Of a DNA stretch of 64,000 nucleotides, positions 28,201 to 38,729 are shown piece by piece. The stretch lies in NCBI GenBank assembly GCA_964036195.1, contig OZ038453.1, positions 19,939,206 through 20,003,205 on the forward strand. Reading direction: 5' to 3'. Numbering within the stretch: the stretch's first letter is position 1; each line of letters begins with the position of its first letter. The position numbers were made by a program, and so were the translations under genes. Below the pieces are notes generated by a model that did not search any database, had not been told where the DNA came from, and was given only the letters and a program-made list of their open reading frames with translations. This DNA is from Sphaerolaimus hirsutus (lineage: Eukaryota > Nematoda > Chromadorea > Monhysterida > Sphaerolaimidae).

Positions 28201-31200
28201 TGCTGAAATTATGCCGGAAACGGAAAAAATTTGCTGAAATTTTGCTGGAAATGGAAAAAAAATTGCAGAAATTTATCCAGAAATCAAAAAATTTGCAGAA
28301 ATCTTGCTAGAAATAGAAACAATTCACATAATTGAGAACCTGCATGCATGTTTACCAGTTTGGCTGAAACAGAAAACAGTGAATTGAGTCAGAAAATGGA
28401 ATAAAGTTGGAACAACAGACAATTGAGCCGGAAAACGGAAAAAAGGCGGAAAAACTGAAATTTTAGCCGGAAAACGGAAAATGAGCCGGAAAAACGGAAA
28501 CGGAAACGGAAAAAAAATTTAGCAGCCGGAAAACGGAAACGGAAACGGAAAAAAATTTGCCTGCGGAAAGCGGAAAGAGGAAACGGAAAACGGAAAGTTG
28601 ACACCCTAGCCATGACACCATTCCGCCACTACAGGGGCAAAATTTTAGGGGGCTTGTTTTATGTTGTTTTTCCTTTGTTCAGCTTATTATTTTCTTGATC
28701 CCGATTTTTTCATTACCCGATACCCGACTTTTTCATTACCCGGAACCGAAATTTTTGACAATTTGGGACCGAAAGAACCGAACCGGAACCGAACTTAAGC
28801 ACCGAACCGAGAACCGGAACCGAAAATTTTGAGGAACCGAGAACCGAGAACCGAACCGAAATTTTTTAGAACCGAGAACCGGAACCGAAAATTTTGAAAT
28901 TCCCTACCCTACTGTCCAGCAAGAAGTCATTAAGCCCAGAAAAATTGACTTATCAACTTTATGACACTTTTGTTAATGACACATAATGACACCGATAGCT
29001 GTACTTTCGATATCTTATTGGAGACACCCCACACATTTCCTACTTAGATTTTATGGACACACTGTTTCTCCCAAATATCATTAGACCAGGACAGAAAACC
29101 CTTTTTGGCACTTCTCCAAAATTCAAAACAACAAAATCCACAAAAAAAATTTCAGCGCGCCGCCTCCGATCTATGTTGGCACCAAAAGAAAATTTTCGCA
29201 TTGGACACTCACTGCGGCGTTTCCATAGCCGGTTTGTTGGCGGACGGCAGAATTTTGGCCAGGTATGAAATCTAATAGCCCGACACATTTTTTGGTGTGA
29301 CCGATTTATTTTAATTGAGATTATGGACTGTCCATACTGTAGTAAATTAGTGATAGTGAATTAAAGTGAGTCAGGGGTAGGAAAGGGGAGTTGTGAGGGG
29401 GTAACCCCCAAACCGCCCAGCTATCTGTCTATCCCGGAAGCCGCTCAGCTATCTGTCTATGCCGGAGGCAAAATTTTTGCCTACTACACATTTAACCACC
29501 CCCCCCCCCAAAATCGTCCAGCTACACTCCTGGAAAAATGTCTTTGTCCTCCTGATCAGGAACAAAAAAAATCAATGTATCCCCTGCTGAGGCGCTCCAC
29601 ACGCTGGAATGTCAACTGGTTTCAGTGTCGACTCAATTTTAGCTCAATTTTGGTTGCATGACAATTTCAAGTGCACACAGGGACGTATCCAGGATTTTTG
29701 AGCGGGGGGGCTGCTTGTTTACGGAGCCCGGCGAACGGGGGGGGCTCAGCCCCCCCCCTAAAATTTTTCCCTATATAGGGACGGAAAGGCGTTTTGGCGC
29801 TAGCGCCATACAAAGGCGCCACACCATGGCGTTATTGGCGTTGGCGCCAGCGCCAGGAACCGCTTTATATGTATGTAAATATGCATACATATACAGCGAA
29901 AGTCGCAAAAATATGCTCATTTCCGAGGATCTTTGTTTACAGGGACCGATCCGCTGAAAATACAATGCATGGGGAAGACATTGCGCGCTTGCGCGCAAAA
30001 TTTTTGAGAAACAGAAAAATATACATGAAAAGTTGCATTTTCCGGGACTTTTTAGGTCTCACCCCGGGAAGGGGGGGGGGGCTGCAGCCCCCCCGCCCTC
30101 CCCCCCCTGGATACGTCCTTGAGTGCACATGCGGCAATGTCGAAACGGAATCAATATTGCCATGTGCATTTGAACATTGGTTCGCAACCCATAAACTGAA
30201 ATCTTGATGAAAACAAGTTGGTGCAGTTGACATCAGTTGACATCCCAATGTCAACTGGTCGAATTGTTTTCATCAAGATTTTCGTTTATGGGTCGCGAAA
30301 CCATGTTCAAATGCACATGGCAATATTGATTTCTTTTCGACATTGCCACATATGCACTTGAAAATAATCCTACTACCTAAATACAGCTAAAATGAGTTGA
30401 CTCCAAACCAGTTGACATTCCAGCGTGTGGAGCGCCTAACATGTGACCTGTGTTGGGATATGCATGGGATCAATTTTTGTAGAGTAAGGTGCCTTTATGC
30501 CACATGTCGATTTTTAGCTTTCTGCAGGGCCGTATCCAGGGGTGGGGCGGGGGGGGGGGCTGCAGCCCCCCCCCTTCCCGGGGTGAGACCTGAAAAACAC
30601 GGAAAAATACATTTTCGGTACCATTTTGCAAGGTGTAATTCAAAAAATTTGCGCGCAAGCGCGCATTTTTCTACCAGACGCAAGGAATATCACCAGATTG
30701 TTCCCTTTCGCCACAACTCCTTTGAAATTCACTCAACGGTCTGTTTTTCGCTGTATTTGTATGTATATTTACATACATATACAGCGTTTCATGGCGCTAG
30801 CGCACAGATACCGCACAGATAATCCGCTTGTGCTGTAACATGTGACCATCATTTGTGGCAGGGACGTAGCCAGGATTTTTGAGCGGGGGGGCGGATTGTA
30901 TACGGAGCCCGGCGAACGGGGGGGGGGGGGCGGCGCCCCCCCCCCCCCCTAAATTTTGACTCCAGCGGTAAAGGAATGGCGCCTTGGCGCCAGCACCATT
31001 CGTAGGCGCCACGCCATGGCGCCATTGGCGTTGGCATTGGCGCCAAATACTGCTATACACATAGGTATTTTACATACTTATACTGCGACGGGGACAGATT
31101 TTTAGTGTTTTTTTTGTCCCGAACTATAGGTATGAACTATTTAAATATACTCAGCGGCGACGAAATGCGCGCTCGCGCGCAAAATTTTTGCGTACGATCG

Positions 31201-34200
31201 ACAAAATCGCTTTACGGAGTGCCATTTCTGGCATATTTTTCTGTTCGACCCGGGAAGGGGGGGGGGCGGCCGCCCCCCCCCCGCCCCCCCCTGGCTACGT
31301 CCTTGATTTGTGGTGTATGCACGTGTCACAAATTCACCTGAAGATGAAAAAATTCATTTTGCAAATATGTTAACATATAACATGATACCTAACAGCATTG
31401 TTCTTCAAATTTTTATGTAAATCGAATGTGTTAAATATCATTGGCATGCTTCCTGTACCTCATGCTCACTGTTATTCTGCATCGTGTTCACAATCGTCTG
31501 CTGTCGGTTGGCAGACAAATATCGAGCCGGCATGGTGCTAATTTTTGAATTAATGAACAAAACGAAATATTGGCACCGTGCCAGCGCATGGCTGCACGTA
31601 CTAATCGAAATGTAATAGAAACCAAAAAAAAATCGCGGAAGGCGCTCCGTTCAAGGTTCACAAAATAATGACTATATACACAGGATGGAGGCCATATTTC
31701 TACTGTGGGGGGTTGACACAATGAACCTCTCTATGTATGAGTTTCACCCCTATGTGCCACATATTTAATGTTTGGTTCGCCATTGAACCAAAAAAAATCT
31801 GAGGGACAAAGACAATTTTCCAGGAGTGTATCTATATATCTAGTGCGATTTTTTAAAGAAAAATTTACCTCATTCCAACCCCCTGGGTTTCAAAATCTCG
31901 CCTACCTCTGAAGTGAGTGAAAGGTAAACGTAAATATGTCAAGAGATGATAACTGGGGTCAGAACAACAACATCACTTTTCGACATCAATTGTTATATAT
32001 TTTCAATTTCAAAATCCGATATTTGTCAAAAATCAACACACATTCACCTGACTTACCATGTGTCAGCTTTTTACCTTTTGCTGTATACCGTATTTCCTCG
32101 AAATACCCCCGGGGGGTTTATTTTTTCAGAGTGAGAATTTTGAGGGGGGGTTAAACGAGGGGGGGGTATTTCGAGGGGGGTTTATTTTTTCGCCAGAAAT
32201 TTTTTGAAAACCAAGTACTAAATTGTCGTCTGAAACGTACGCAGACGTCGAAAATGCAACAAAAATCGTCATTTATAAGACTCTAAAGACTTGTATAAGT
32301 GTGTAGACGTATAATCACTGTTCTCACATAACAGAGTCATCGTTTTTACGTGTGTTTTGCATTACCCAGATGCCTTTGTCATTTACGTTCTCTATACACT
32401 CAATTTGGGGGGGGGTATTTCGAGGGGGGGTTTATAAGTTCATAGTGTCCATTTTGAGGGGGGGGGGTATTTCGAGGAAATACGGTATTTAACATTGAAA
32501 CATTTTCATGTCAGGCGTCACTGTGCATCAGTTTATCTACCGCATTAAGTTGATCACCACTTCACCAAGCCCAGTATTTACTTTACCACTTATAACTTCA
32601 ATTGTCACTTTAATCCACTCTCGCCAAATGTCCACTGACATAATTGGTCCCTGTCAAATGTTCGACTTAATCTCCCCCGCAATTCCGAACCTGAATGGTA
32701 CACAACATAAATACCTAATTTTGAATACGATAAATCGGGTTGCCCGACAAAAACTGTCGGGCTATTTAAATTTCGCACCAGATTCATGCAAGCGGAGTGC
32801 GCCGCGTGGAAATGGGATCATGAAGAAGACATGCCGATTAAAGTTTTGAATGAAAGGATTTTGTTGAGTTGGTTCGGGGGGGGGGGGGGCTGGGGGGTAT
32901 ATAGTGGTGAATAAATGAACTGGTAATTTTGCCTTTGGTGTTGGCGCCATGGCGTTTTTTATCGCTTACGCGAATTTTATGTTAATTTTTATTTGACTAG
33001 TTGATCCAAAGTTTTGAAAAGGTTCTTATTTCCGTCAACACGAAGGCCTGTAATGTCTCATTTCAATCAAATAGAGTGGCAGTACCACGCTCTACATTTT
33101 CCTTGTATTAGAAAAGAACAATTTTTCAAGTCGACATTTAATAGCACTTTATGCGGTAAAAATTTTTCCAAAGTTATTTTGTACAGTAAAATCAGTGGGG
33201 GTTGAATGTCAAAATATTTTCAAAAAGATTGTTTTAACTTCGTTCCAACAATTTACAAAAACACAATTTTCTCCAAATACCCACCTCGTTTAACCCCCCT
33301 CCCCCGTGAAAATTTGCACTATGACACAAGAAACCAACGGGGGGGGGGGTATTTCGGGGAAATACGGTATTTATAACAATAGAAAGTATAAAAATTTGTC
33401 ACAAAATTTAACAGAGCTGCAAGCGAACACGCAATTCTACGGACGTCGTCCATTCGGAGTGGGCCTGCTCCTGATTGGCCACGACGTGAGTTCACCCAAA
33501 TCGGTCCACCCAGCCACCTTGCAGACCCACACACACACACACACACACTAGTTGACATGCAAATATATGTCAACTGGATGTCAACTAAAAATACGAAGGG
33601 AATTGAATGCTTCACACTTAACAGAAACAAACTATTTCGAAACTATCACATCGGAAAGTTGAAATCACACAATTAACCAAACTTCAGTTGACACGAATTT
33701 CGCCGTCAACTAGTACGCGTGGGCACACTCACCCCCTCTAACCCCCCCTCCCCCCCAGTCCCACGGGGCGCACGTGATCCGCACCGAGCCCTCAGCCGAA
33801 GTTGACGAATGCATAGCCATGGCCATTGGCGCTCGGGCCCAATCGGCACGGACCTATCTGGAAAAGAATTTGGACCAATTTGATGGGTCTGATTTGGGAC
33901 AACTCGTGACGCACGCGCTTTTGGCGCTCAGGGAGACATTGCCCGCAGAGGAGGAGCTCACTGTGAAGGTTTGTGGGTTTTTTATTAAATTTAAAAAAAT
34001 TCTATCAACCATTTTCTACCGCAGTTGCAAAGTATTTGCACGGTAGTTAGATACCGTATTTCTTCTAATAGAAGAGCGCCATTCTATTTTCTGTCAACTG
34101 TTTTACTTGAAGTTCTATTGGAGGTGCCGTTCAATTTGAGGCTGCCATTCTATTATTTTCGTCGGCGCAAAAACGTGCCAAAACCTGCCGTTATATTTGA

Positions 34201-35048
34201 GGTGCCGTTATATTAGAAGAAATACGGTAACTGTCAACGGTGGCTACCACAACGGATCCTCTAAATTTTGAAATTTTTTGTCATATACTCAACCTCTGTT
34301 GTCAAAGTGAGTCAGGGAGAGGGTTGCCCATATTTTGCTAAAAGTAAAGTGAACAAAGCTTAGCAAATTATTCACTAAATATATCCCAGAAACCCCTTTC
34401 CAAGTGTACCCCACACTTCGCCCCCCCCCCCAAATACCCCCCCCCCCCCAATCAGAACACCTCAATCGCCATGGTGGGTGCCAATCTGCCATTCGCCACC
34501 ATAGAAGACAAGGACACCGAGCCTTACCTGCAAAAGATCGTCGCCGTTCCTAGAGCTAGACAGGCGCCTGGCGCGCAGCAAGCCGAACCTGAGCAGGCTG
34601 GGGAACAGGTTGGATTTTTCTTCTTTTTTTTGGGGGGGGGGGTTTGTGGGTTTTGGGCGTTGGAATTTCGGTTAGAAGGTTTGAAGTTTCTCGGGGTGTC
34701 AAAGTTGACACTAGTTGACACACTATTTGTGGCACACACTAGTTGACATTAACATTAGTGTCAACTAAATGTTGGTTAGTTATGTGATTTCATTTTTACT
34801 ATGTGATAGAGCATAGTTTATTTTATATCGTCACACTTAATTATTATTGTTTCTGTGAAGTGTGATGCTTGAAAAAAATTTTTTTTTCTGTTACTTAGTT
34901 GACATTTTTTTGTGATGTCAACTAGTGTGTTGGCCCTTATGCTCATTTTGTCCCTTGTGGTTATTTCTATTCATTTTTCGAAATTTTTTTGTTTATTTTT
35001 TAGCCACCCGGCAGTGACGAGCGTATGGATGATGCCCCGCCGCAGTGA
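25133..35048 (+). CDS. PSMA1: 20S proteasome subunit alpha type-1, 7 coding exons
   Basis: PSMA1 (alpha-6; PAS-6 in worms) is a non-catalytic outer-ring subunit of the 20S proteasome, in cytosol and nucleus. Exons 25133-25288, 29156-29262, 32782-32867, 33415-33485, 33759-33968, 34456-34608 and 35004-35048 all have AG/GT borders. The two split codons (Arg88, Lys117) close in phase, giving 275 residues against about 260 for the family. The alpha-subunit signature is at residues 6-32 ([20 protein letters not shown] then TEAVKQG). [32 protein letters not shown] and [13 protein letters not shown] follow in order. The C-terminal tail is acidic and Pro/Ala/Gln-rich. Oddly, after GSATVAVK the usual S-x-TH segment is replaced by four glycines and KIA. 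AATAAA follows at 35242. Confidence 0.97.
25609..26033. mobile_element. Family B element 1 of a tandem pair (GGGACC arrays)
   Basis: The ends are TGGGGTTCAAACGGGACC and GGTCCCG...GTTTGAACCTA type. It is flanked by CTGGTGAT at 25601-25608 and 26034-26041. The core is a short unique stretch at about 25775-25965. It is in PSMA1 intron 1. Confidence 0.88.
26042..26276. mobile_element. Family B element 2 of a tandem pair
   Basis: The ends are TAGGGTGCAAACGGGACC and GTTCGAACCCTA. It is flanked by CTGGTGAT at 26034-26041 and 26277-26284, so two elements share three copies of one 8-bp target. It is mostly array with little core. Confidence 0.88.
26744..27405 (-). mobile_element. Family A MITE, inverted copy
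   Basis: It starts TAGGGTTGAAAAAAAACG and ends CATCGGCCAACCCTA. The duplication TTCACGAT is perfect (26736-26743, 27406-27413). It has the same interior as the other copies, read in reverse. Confidence 0.93.
28044..28608. mobile_element. Family D MITE (GGAAACGGAAAC arrays)
   Basis: The ends are TAGGGTGTCAAC and GTTGACACCCTA. The duplication GCCATGAC is perfect (28036-28043, 28609-28616). It inserted into a GGCGCCATGAC stretch of S-type sequence. Confidence 0.92.
29156..29262 (+). CDS. PSMA1: PSMA1 exon 2
   Basis: The acceptor is AAATTTCAG and the donor is CCAG|GTATGA. It encodes residues 53-87, [20 protein letters not shown] then [15 protein letters not shown]. It ends with two bases of Arg88. 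Confidence 0.95.
29591..30436. mobile_element. Foldback element (family X) split by an S element
   Basis: GGCGCTCCACACGCTGGAAT starts the left arm and its complement ends the right arm. The arms contain GTCAACTGGTTT and continue inward as nested inverted pairs (AATCTTGATGAAAACAA with its inverse). It is in PSMA1 intron 2. Confidence 0.82.
29678..30121. mobile_element. Family S element (444 bp)
   Basis: The ends are CAGGGACGTATCCAGG and CCTGGATACGTCCTTG. The duplication AGTGCACA is perfect (29670-29677, 30122-30129). It contains GGCGCCA words, ATATGTATGTAAATATGCAT, GCGCGCTTGCGCGC and TCTCACCCCGGGAAGG. Confidence 0.92.
30525..30840. mobile_element. Family S fragment
   Basis: It starts CAGGGCCGTATCCAGGGG. 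It has the S motifs GGGGTGAGACC, GCGCGCAAGCGCGC and CATACATATACAGCG. The right end is not identifiable. Confidence 0.55.
30859..31305. mobile_element. Family S element (447 bp)
   Basis: The ends are CAGGGACGTAGCCAGG and CCTGGCTACGTCCTTG. The duplication ATTTGTGG is perfect (30851-30858, 31306-31313). It contains GGCGCCACGCCATGGCGCC and GCGCGCTCGCGCGC. Confidence 0.92.
32086..32487. mobile_element. Family Q MITE (CTCGAAATACCCCC words)
   Basis: It starts TACCGTATTTCCTCGAAATA and ends GAGGAAATACGGTA. It is nearly identical to the copy at 7486-7884. It is in PSMA1 intron 2. Confidence 0.85.
32782..32867 (+). CDS. PSMA1: PSMA1 exon 3
   Basis: The acceptor is TTTCGCACCAG and the donor is TTGA|GTTGGT. 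It encodes residues 89-116, [16 protein letters not shown] then [12 protein letters not shown]. The first base completes Arg88 and the last starts Lys117. Without this exon the frame between exons 2 and 4 would not close. Confidence 0.92.
33258..33372. mobile_element. Family Q remnant
   Basis: CTCCAAATACCCACCTCG begins a damaged copy that ends GGGTATTTCGGGGAAATACG plus GTA. It ends 43 bp before exon 4, so it lies very close to a splice acceptor. Confidence 0.6.
33415..33485 (+). CDS. PSMA1: PSMA1 exon 4
   Basis: The acceptor is AATTTAACAG and the donor is GAC|GTGAGT. It encodes residues 118-140, [20 protein letters not shown] then GHD, the conserved YGRRP(F/Y)GVGLL block. Confidence 0.96.
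33527..33548. repeat. AC dinucleotide microsatellite
   Basis: About eleven AC units lie in PSMA1 intron 4, followed by a TAGTTGACATGC-type inverted repeat to about 33712. Confidence 0.9.
33759..33968 (+). CDS. PSMA1: PSMA1 exon 5
   Basis: The acceptor is CTCCCCCCCAG and the donor is AAG|GTTTGT. It encodes residues 141-210, including [19 protein letters not shown] and [15 protein letters not shown], both typical of alpha type-1. Confidence 0.96.
34052..34229. mobile_element. Family R MITE (TTCTAATAGAAG words), 178 bp
   Basis: It starts TACCGTATTTCTTCTAATAG and ends CTATTAGAAG-type ATTAGAAGAAATACGGTA, TA-flanked. GCGCCATTCTATT, GGTGCCGTT and GAGGCTGCC words lie inside. It is in PSMA1 intron 5. 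Confidence 0.82.
34456..34608 (+). CDS. PSMA1: PSMA1 exon 6
   Basis: The acceptor is CCCCAATCAG and the donor is CAG|GTTGGA. It encodes residues 211-261, [18 protein letters not shown] onward (family: N-x-SI-x-(I/V)VG), then a Pro/Ala/Gln/Glu tail. Confidence 0.95.
35004..35048 (+). CDS. PSMA1: PSMA1 exon 7 (C terminus and stop)
   Basis: The acceptor is TTATTTTTTAG. It encodes residues 262-275, [14 protein letters not shown], then TGA at 35046-35048. The acidic MDD near the end is usual for this subunit. Confidence 0.93.
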   Translation, partial: PPGSDERMDDAPPQ

Positions 35049-35241
35049 ATTTTGTTTGTTTGCTTTTTGTTGGTAATTTTTCGAGTTTGGTTGAAAAAGG
35101 AAGTGAAAATTCTTTTTCAATTTCGGGTGTTTTAAATTGAGCTGTCTTCGGAAATTCCGGTGAATTTGAATCTTATTAGTGACCTTCTTTAAAGATTAAT
35201 TGGGTATTGAGAAATTCAATGTATGTGTTGTTTTTATATCA

Positions 35242-35247
35242 AATAAA
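35242..35247 (+). promoter_or_regulatory. Polyadenylation signal AATAAA for PSMA1
   Basis: AATAAA lies 194 bp after the stop codon in an AT-rich 3' region, and no better copy lies nearer. Confidence 0.7.
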
Positions 35248-35534
35248 CGAATCGATCACTGATGATTGTTTTTAAATCATTGATGATTATTAATAAAAGA
35301 TAAATTTGATACCGTTCGATATCGATATTACTTGACTTGGTGTTTATTATGCATCGACTTCCAGTTTGTGATATACTCGGAAGATCGCAAAGTACCTATG
35401 TGCTCAAAAAAACTTATGTCCTTGTCGATATTTGATGGATGATGGAGTGTTCCGTTCAGAAAAATGCATGGTGCGCGGTCCGCGGGGTGAATTTTTGCTA
35501 ATGAATGAATGTGAATGCTTTGAATGTGAATAAG

Positions 35535-36077
35535 ATACCGTAAATGCTCTATTATTGCGACCCCCCCTCCAATACGACCCGTTAAAAAATGCAACCAATT
35601 TGGGCACGTTGTGTAAGTATAATGCGACCCTCAACCTCCAAAATCACTAATTCATGTATATAACTGCCTATTTTCAGCTATTTTTATTATGTACACATTT
35701 TCTCACCTACTTTTAGCGATTTTCCTCTCTTTTCTTCCTTCTACACCTTGAAAAAGATTTTACATTTGCATGCTCACACTTGAGGGACGTGGAGGATTTG
35801 AACAAAATAAAATGCTACCCTCCCTATTGGGCCCACACACGCTAGTTGACATCGATACCAAATGTCAACTGGTGCCGATCCCGATTCAAAGCTTGCTGAC
35901 GAGTAAAGGACGACGTTCCAACGCAATCTTTGAATTAGGAACGGAACCAGTTGACATTTGGTGTCGATGTCAACTAGCGTGTGTGGGGTAATTAATGCGA
36001 CCCCTTCAATAGTGTGACATCTAAAAATGTGCTGAAAACAATAATGCGACAGTCGCATTAATAGAGAATTTACGGTA
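35535..36077. mobile_element. TA-flanked element, TACCGTAAATGCTCTATT ends, with nested X
   Basis: It starts TACCGTAAATGCTCTATTAT and ends TTAATAGAGAATTTACGGTA. GCGACCC and AATGCGAC words occur near the ends. The foldback at 35832-35987 lies inside. It is a third TACCGTA-type family beside Q and R. Confidence 0.75.
35832..35987. mobile_element. Foldback, CCCACACACGCTAGTTGACA ends (family X)
   Basis: The arms of about 45 bp are near-perfect inverted copies, with GTTGACATCGA and AAATGTCAACTGGT inside. Similar CACTAGTTGACA pairs are at 33550, 34695 and 51786. Confidence 0.85.
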
Positions 36078-36094
36078 TCCCACATTTGAGGCGT

Positions 36095-36426
36095 CTACTT
36101 CTAAAAGTCGACAAGTGCACAAAATGTGATTTTGAGTAAATCGCATTTTAAGTTTCTGACCCAATTCCAGGCCCGTGGTGTGTGTCCAATTTGGCTCTCT
36201 CATGCTTTCCATTAAGTTCCATATGTTGACAATAACGTGTCAAATTTTCAGCCCCTGCTCTCAACCTTAATGTGAAAAATTGGGTGTCCATAAATTTCCA
36301 TTCGGTCAGAGCTGTTTTTTGGAGGGAATTGGACTTGTCGACTTCTTGCACTAACAAATATTTTTGTTCCCGGGGAAGCCGAGGCTGCCTTATGGGCAAT
36401 TTATGCACTTGTCGACTTTTAGAAGT
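36095..36426. mobile_element. Foldback MITE with TCTAAAAGTCGACAAGTGCA ends
   Basis: CTACTTCTAAAAGTCGACAA at the left returns inverted at the right. Related TTGTCGACTT(C/G)TTGCACTAA sequences lie at 36326 and 36490. The open frame on the minus strand across it shows no protein similarity that I recognise. Confidence 0.72.
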
Positions 36427-36806
36427 AGCTGTCGATAGTGGACATATCACATTTGCTATTTTTTTCCCATAAAAAAGGAAGCGGGGGAATGGACTTGTCG
36501 ACTTGTTGCACTAAACTAGGTGGACTTTTTGCTGGTTTTTATTTTGCACGAAATTATACAATTACACTGAAAACCTTAACGCCGCATTAATTCCGTTTAC
36601 ACTTGGTTGTTATTTTAAGGGGGACTTCAGTGTGCCGAAAAATTACAGTTGAAATGAAAAAATCGCTCTCGCTAATTTGCAAATGCGCAAGAACACTTGA
36701 GATATATCAATTTTAAAATTGACGTCTTTGAAAGCACCGACCGCGTCCACAAATCGTGATCAAACTTTATCTAAAAAGGTAATTCTCGAGATATGAATTT
36801 GTCAGA

Positions 36807-37209
36807 TACCGTATTACCTCGAAATACCCCCATGGGGGTTATTATTTCGCCAGCAAAATTTGAGGGGGGGGGGGGTTAATTCGAGGGGGGGTTTTGTTAT
36901 TTCGTCAGAAATTTTCGTAAGGATCGTAGTAAATAGTAGGCATTTGCATACCCAAAACAGGTAATAAATGTGTCCAAACAGGATATATTTGGACATAAAA
37001 ACGTAGATAGCTACACAAACTAGTCTGTGTAGCTGCAATGCAAATTAACCGTAATATACATCATGTACGTGACGTATTTATTATGTACATGACGGTCATC
37101 ATTCCGAAGGGGGGGGGGTATTTCGAGGGGGGTTTATTATTTCCCCAGCCCATTTTGAGGGGGGGGGGGTTAATTCAAGGGGGGGGGGATAATTCGAGGT
37201 AATACGGTA
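36807..37209. mobile_element. Family Q MITE (TACCGTATTACCTCGAAATA)
   Basis: The TA-flanked inverted ends are TACCGTATTACCTCG and CGAGGTAATACGGTA. G-run words lie at both ends and a core with ACATAAAAACGTAGATAGC between. The same core is in the copy at 50621-51034. Confidence 0.85.
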
Positions 37210-37329
37210 TGTCAGAATTTCACAATTTGTCGACATTGTTTTTCGTTGGATTTGCCATAATGCAATCTTGACGCAAAATCACATCTCGTGAACTACTGGA
37301 GCTTTTTGGATAGTTTCTGGACACGATAT

Positions 37330-37700
37330 ACCGTATATCCTCGAATAGGATCCCCTCAAATGAGTCGCCCCCCTTGCATAACTCCCCCCTGAAAAACTGA
37401 CGAAAAAATAACTCCCCCAGAATAACTTTCCACTCCGGGTGAAAAATATGCAACAAAATTTACAAAAATGATCAATGAGTGTCACTTCACTGGAATATAC
37501 GCCCTTCCAGCAGTTTTACTATATACCTTCTATTGGAGACGCCCTTCTATTAGAAGAAATACATTATGCCACATTTTATGTAAAAGTGTAAATTGGCACA
37601 AAACACACAATTTTGGCTTGAAAAGTGGCATACTTATAGCAAGTAAAGTGAACTACTTTGGATGAAAACTGGCACAGTAGAGTAGCAAGTAAAGTGTCAC
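37330..37700. repeat. Q-variant and R fragments
   Basis: TACCGTATATCCTCGAATAG (37330) begins a Q variant with AATAACTCCCCC words. TTCTATTGGAGACGCCC and TTCTATTAGAAGAAATAC (37528-37562) are R-type. Confidence 0.5.
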
Positions 37701-37844
37701 ACTTAGCTGGTAAAGTGACGCAGAATGGCATGAAAACCATGAGCATGTAAACCGTACGGGATGAAAAATGGAAATCGCTCGAATATACCTGGATTCCTTC
37801 ACTACAGGGTATAAATTTTAGGGGGACCCCCGCTCAAAAGGCTC

Positions 37845-38000
37845 CGCACCTGTACGCACAAACGCCCGGCGCGCACAAACGCCTGGCACGCACAAAATGA
37901 AAGTCCGGTACGCACAAACGCCCGGTATGCACAAAACTGTAGCTGTGTGCGTGCCAGTCGTTTGTGCGCGCCGGTCATATGTGCGGGCGGGGCTTGTATC
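37845..38000. repeat. Family L words (GTACGCACAAACGCCC)
   Basis: GCACCTGTACGCACAAACGC and GGTACGCACAAACGCCCGG alternate with the inverted TTTGTGCG forms, flanked by CTCAAAAGGCTCC debris of S type. Confidence 0.6.
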
Positions 38001-38099
38001 CTGGCTGTCTGGCTTGGCTCATTACCCCCCCCCCCAATCGCAGCACAACGTGGCGCTTTTTTCGAGTAATAAAATGAAAAGTCATGTGACAAACAAATA

Positions 38100-38260
38100 C
38101 TTTTGACTTGTCCTTGACTTTTGACTTGGAAATACTTGAGTAAAAAAGTTAAAAGTCATTTGACTTTTCAGTTTTTTTACCCGTAAAAAGCGTCAAATAA
38201 TTTTGACGAGTGAAATGTATTTACAGTTGTCACATGACTTTTCACTTTACTTGAAAACGT
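38100..38260. repeat. Array of TTGACTTTTGACTT words
   Basis: TTGACTTGTCCTTGACTTTT and AAAAGTCATTTGACTTTTC repeats lie in both orientations. It is another terminal-word type with unclear ends. Confidence 0.5.
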
Positions 38261-38437
38261 GCCAAATATTTTATATTATAATATAATAAAAATATCAAAC
38301 AGCACTCACGATCCAATAGCACTCAACACAGCCAAGACACGCATGTGTACTCTTGCCCATATATACGTGTACTCTTGTAATCCAGGTGCTCATGTATGGG
38401 GGGGGGCAAACACAAAGTGGGGGGGCGTGTGAAAATC

Positions 38438-38612
38438 CCCTGCCCGGTACGCACAAATGACTGGTACGCACAAATGCCCGGTACGCACAGAGCATCAGAT
38501 TTGTGCGTACCGGACATTTGTGCATGGCGGGCTGAATTTTGTGCGTGCCGGGCGTTTGTGCGCGCCGGGCGTTTGTGCGCGCCGGGCGTTTGTGCGTAGG
38601 AGCCCTGGCCCG
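38438..38612. mobile_element. Family L element, short form
   Basis: CCTGCCCGGTACGCACAAAT and inverted GTTTGTGCGTAGGAGCC ends enclose only word arrays (GTGCGCGCCGGGCGTTT at the right). It is set in S-type sequence; the target duplication is unclear. Confidence 0.6.
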
Positions 38613-38729
38613 CTCAAAAATCCTGGCTACGTCCCTGTCCGCAAAGGAATACATTTGTTTTAACGTACACATATATACAGCGTATTTATACATATTTTTT
38701 TAACCATAAAGTAGCGGGGTTATCGAGAG

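Larger units (their letters stand above)
26420..28911. mobile_element. Family E element (GAACCG arrays) with nested S-type, A and D insertions
   Basis: It starts TAGGGTTGGGGAACC and ends GAAATTCCCTACCCTA. The duplication CTGTCCAG is perfect (26412-26419, 28912-28919). AACCGAACCGAGAACCGG words lie at both ends only. The 2-kb middle is S-type sequence plus a family A copy (26744) and a family D copy (28044). Confidence 0.87.

Noticed and set aside
36148-36450. 100-codon minus-strand frame
   Set aside because: It lies across a foldback MITE; no family features or splice sites support coding.
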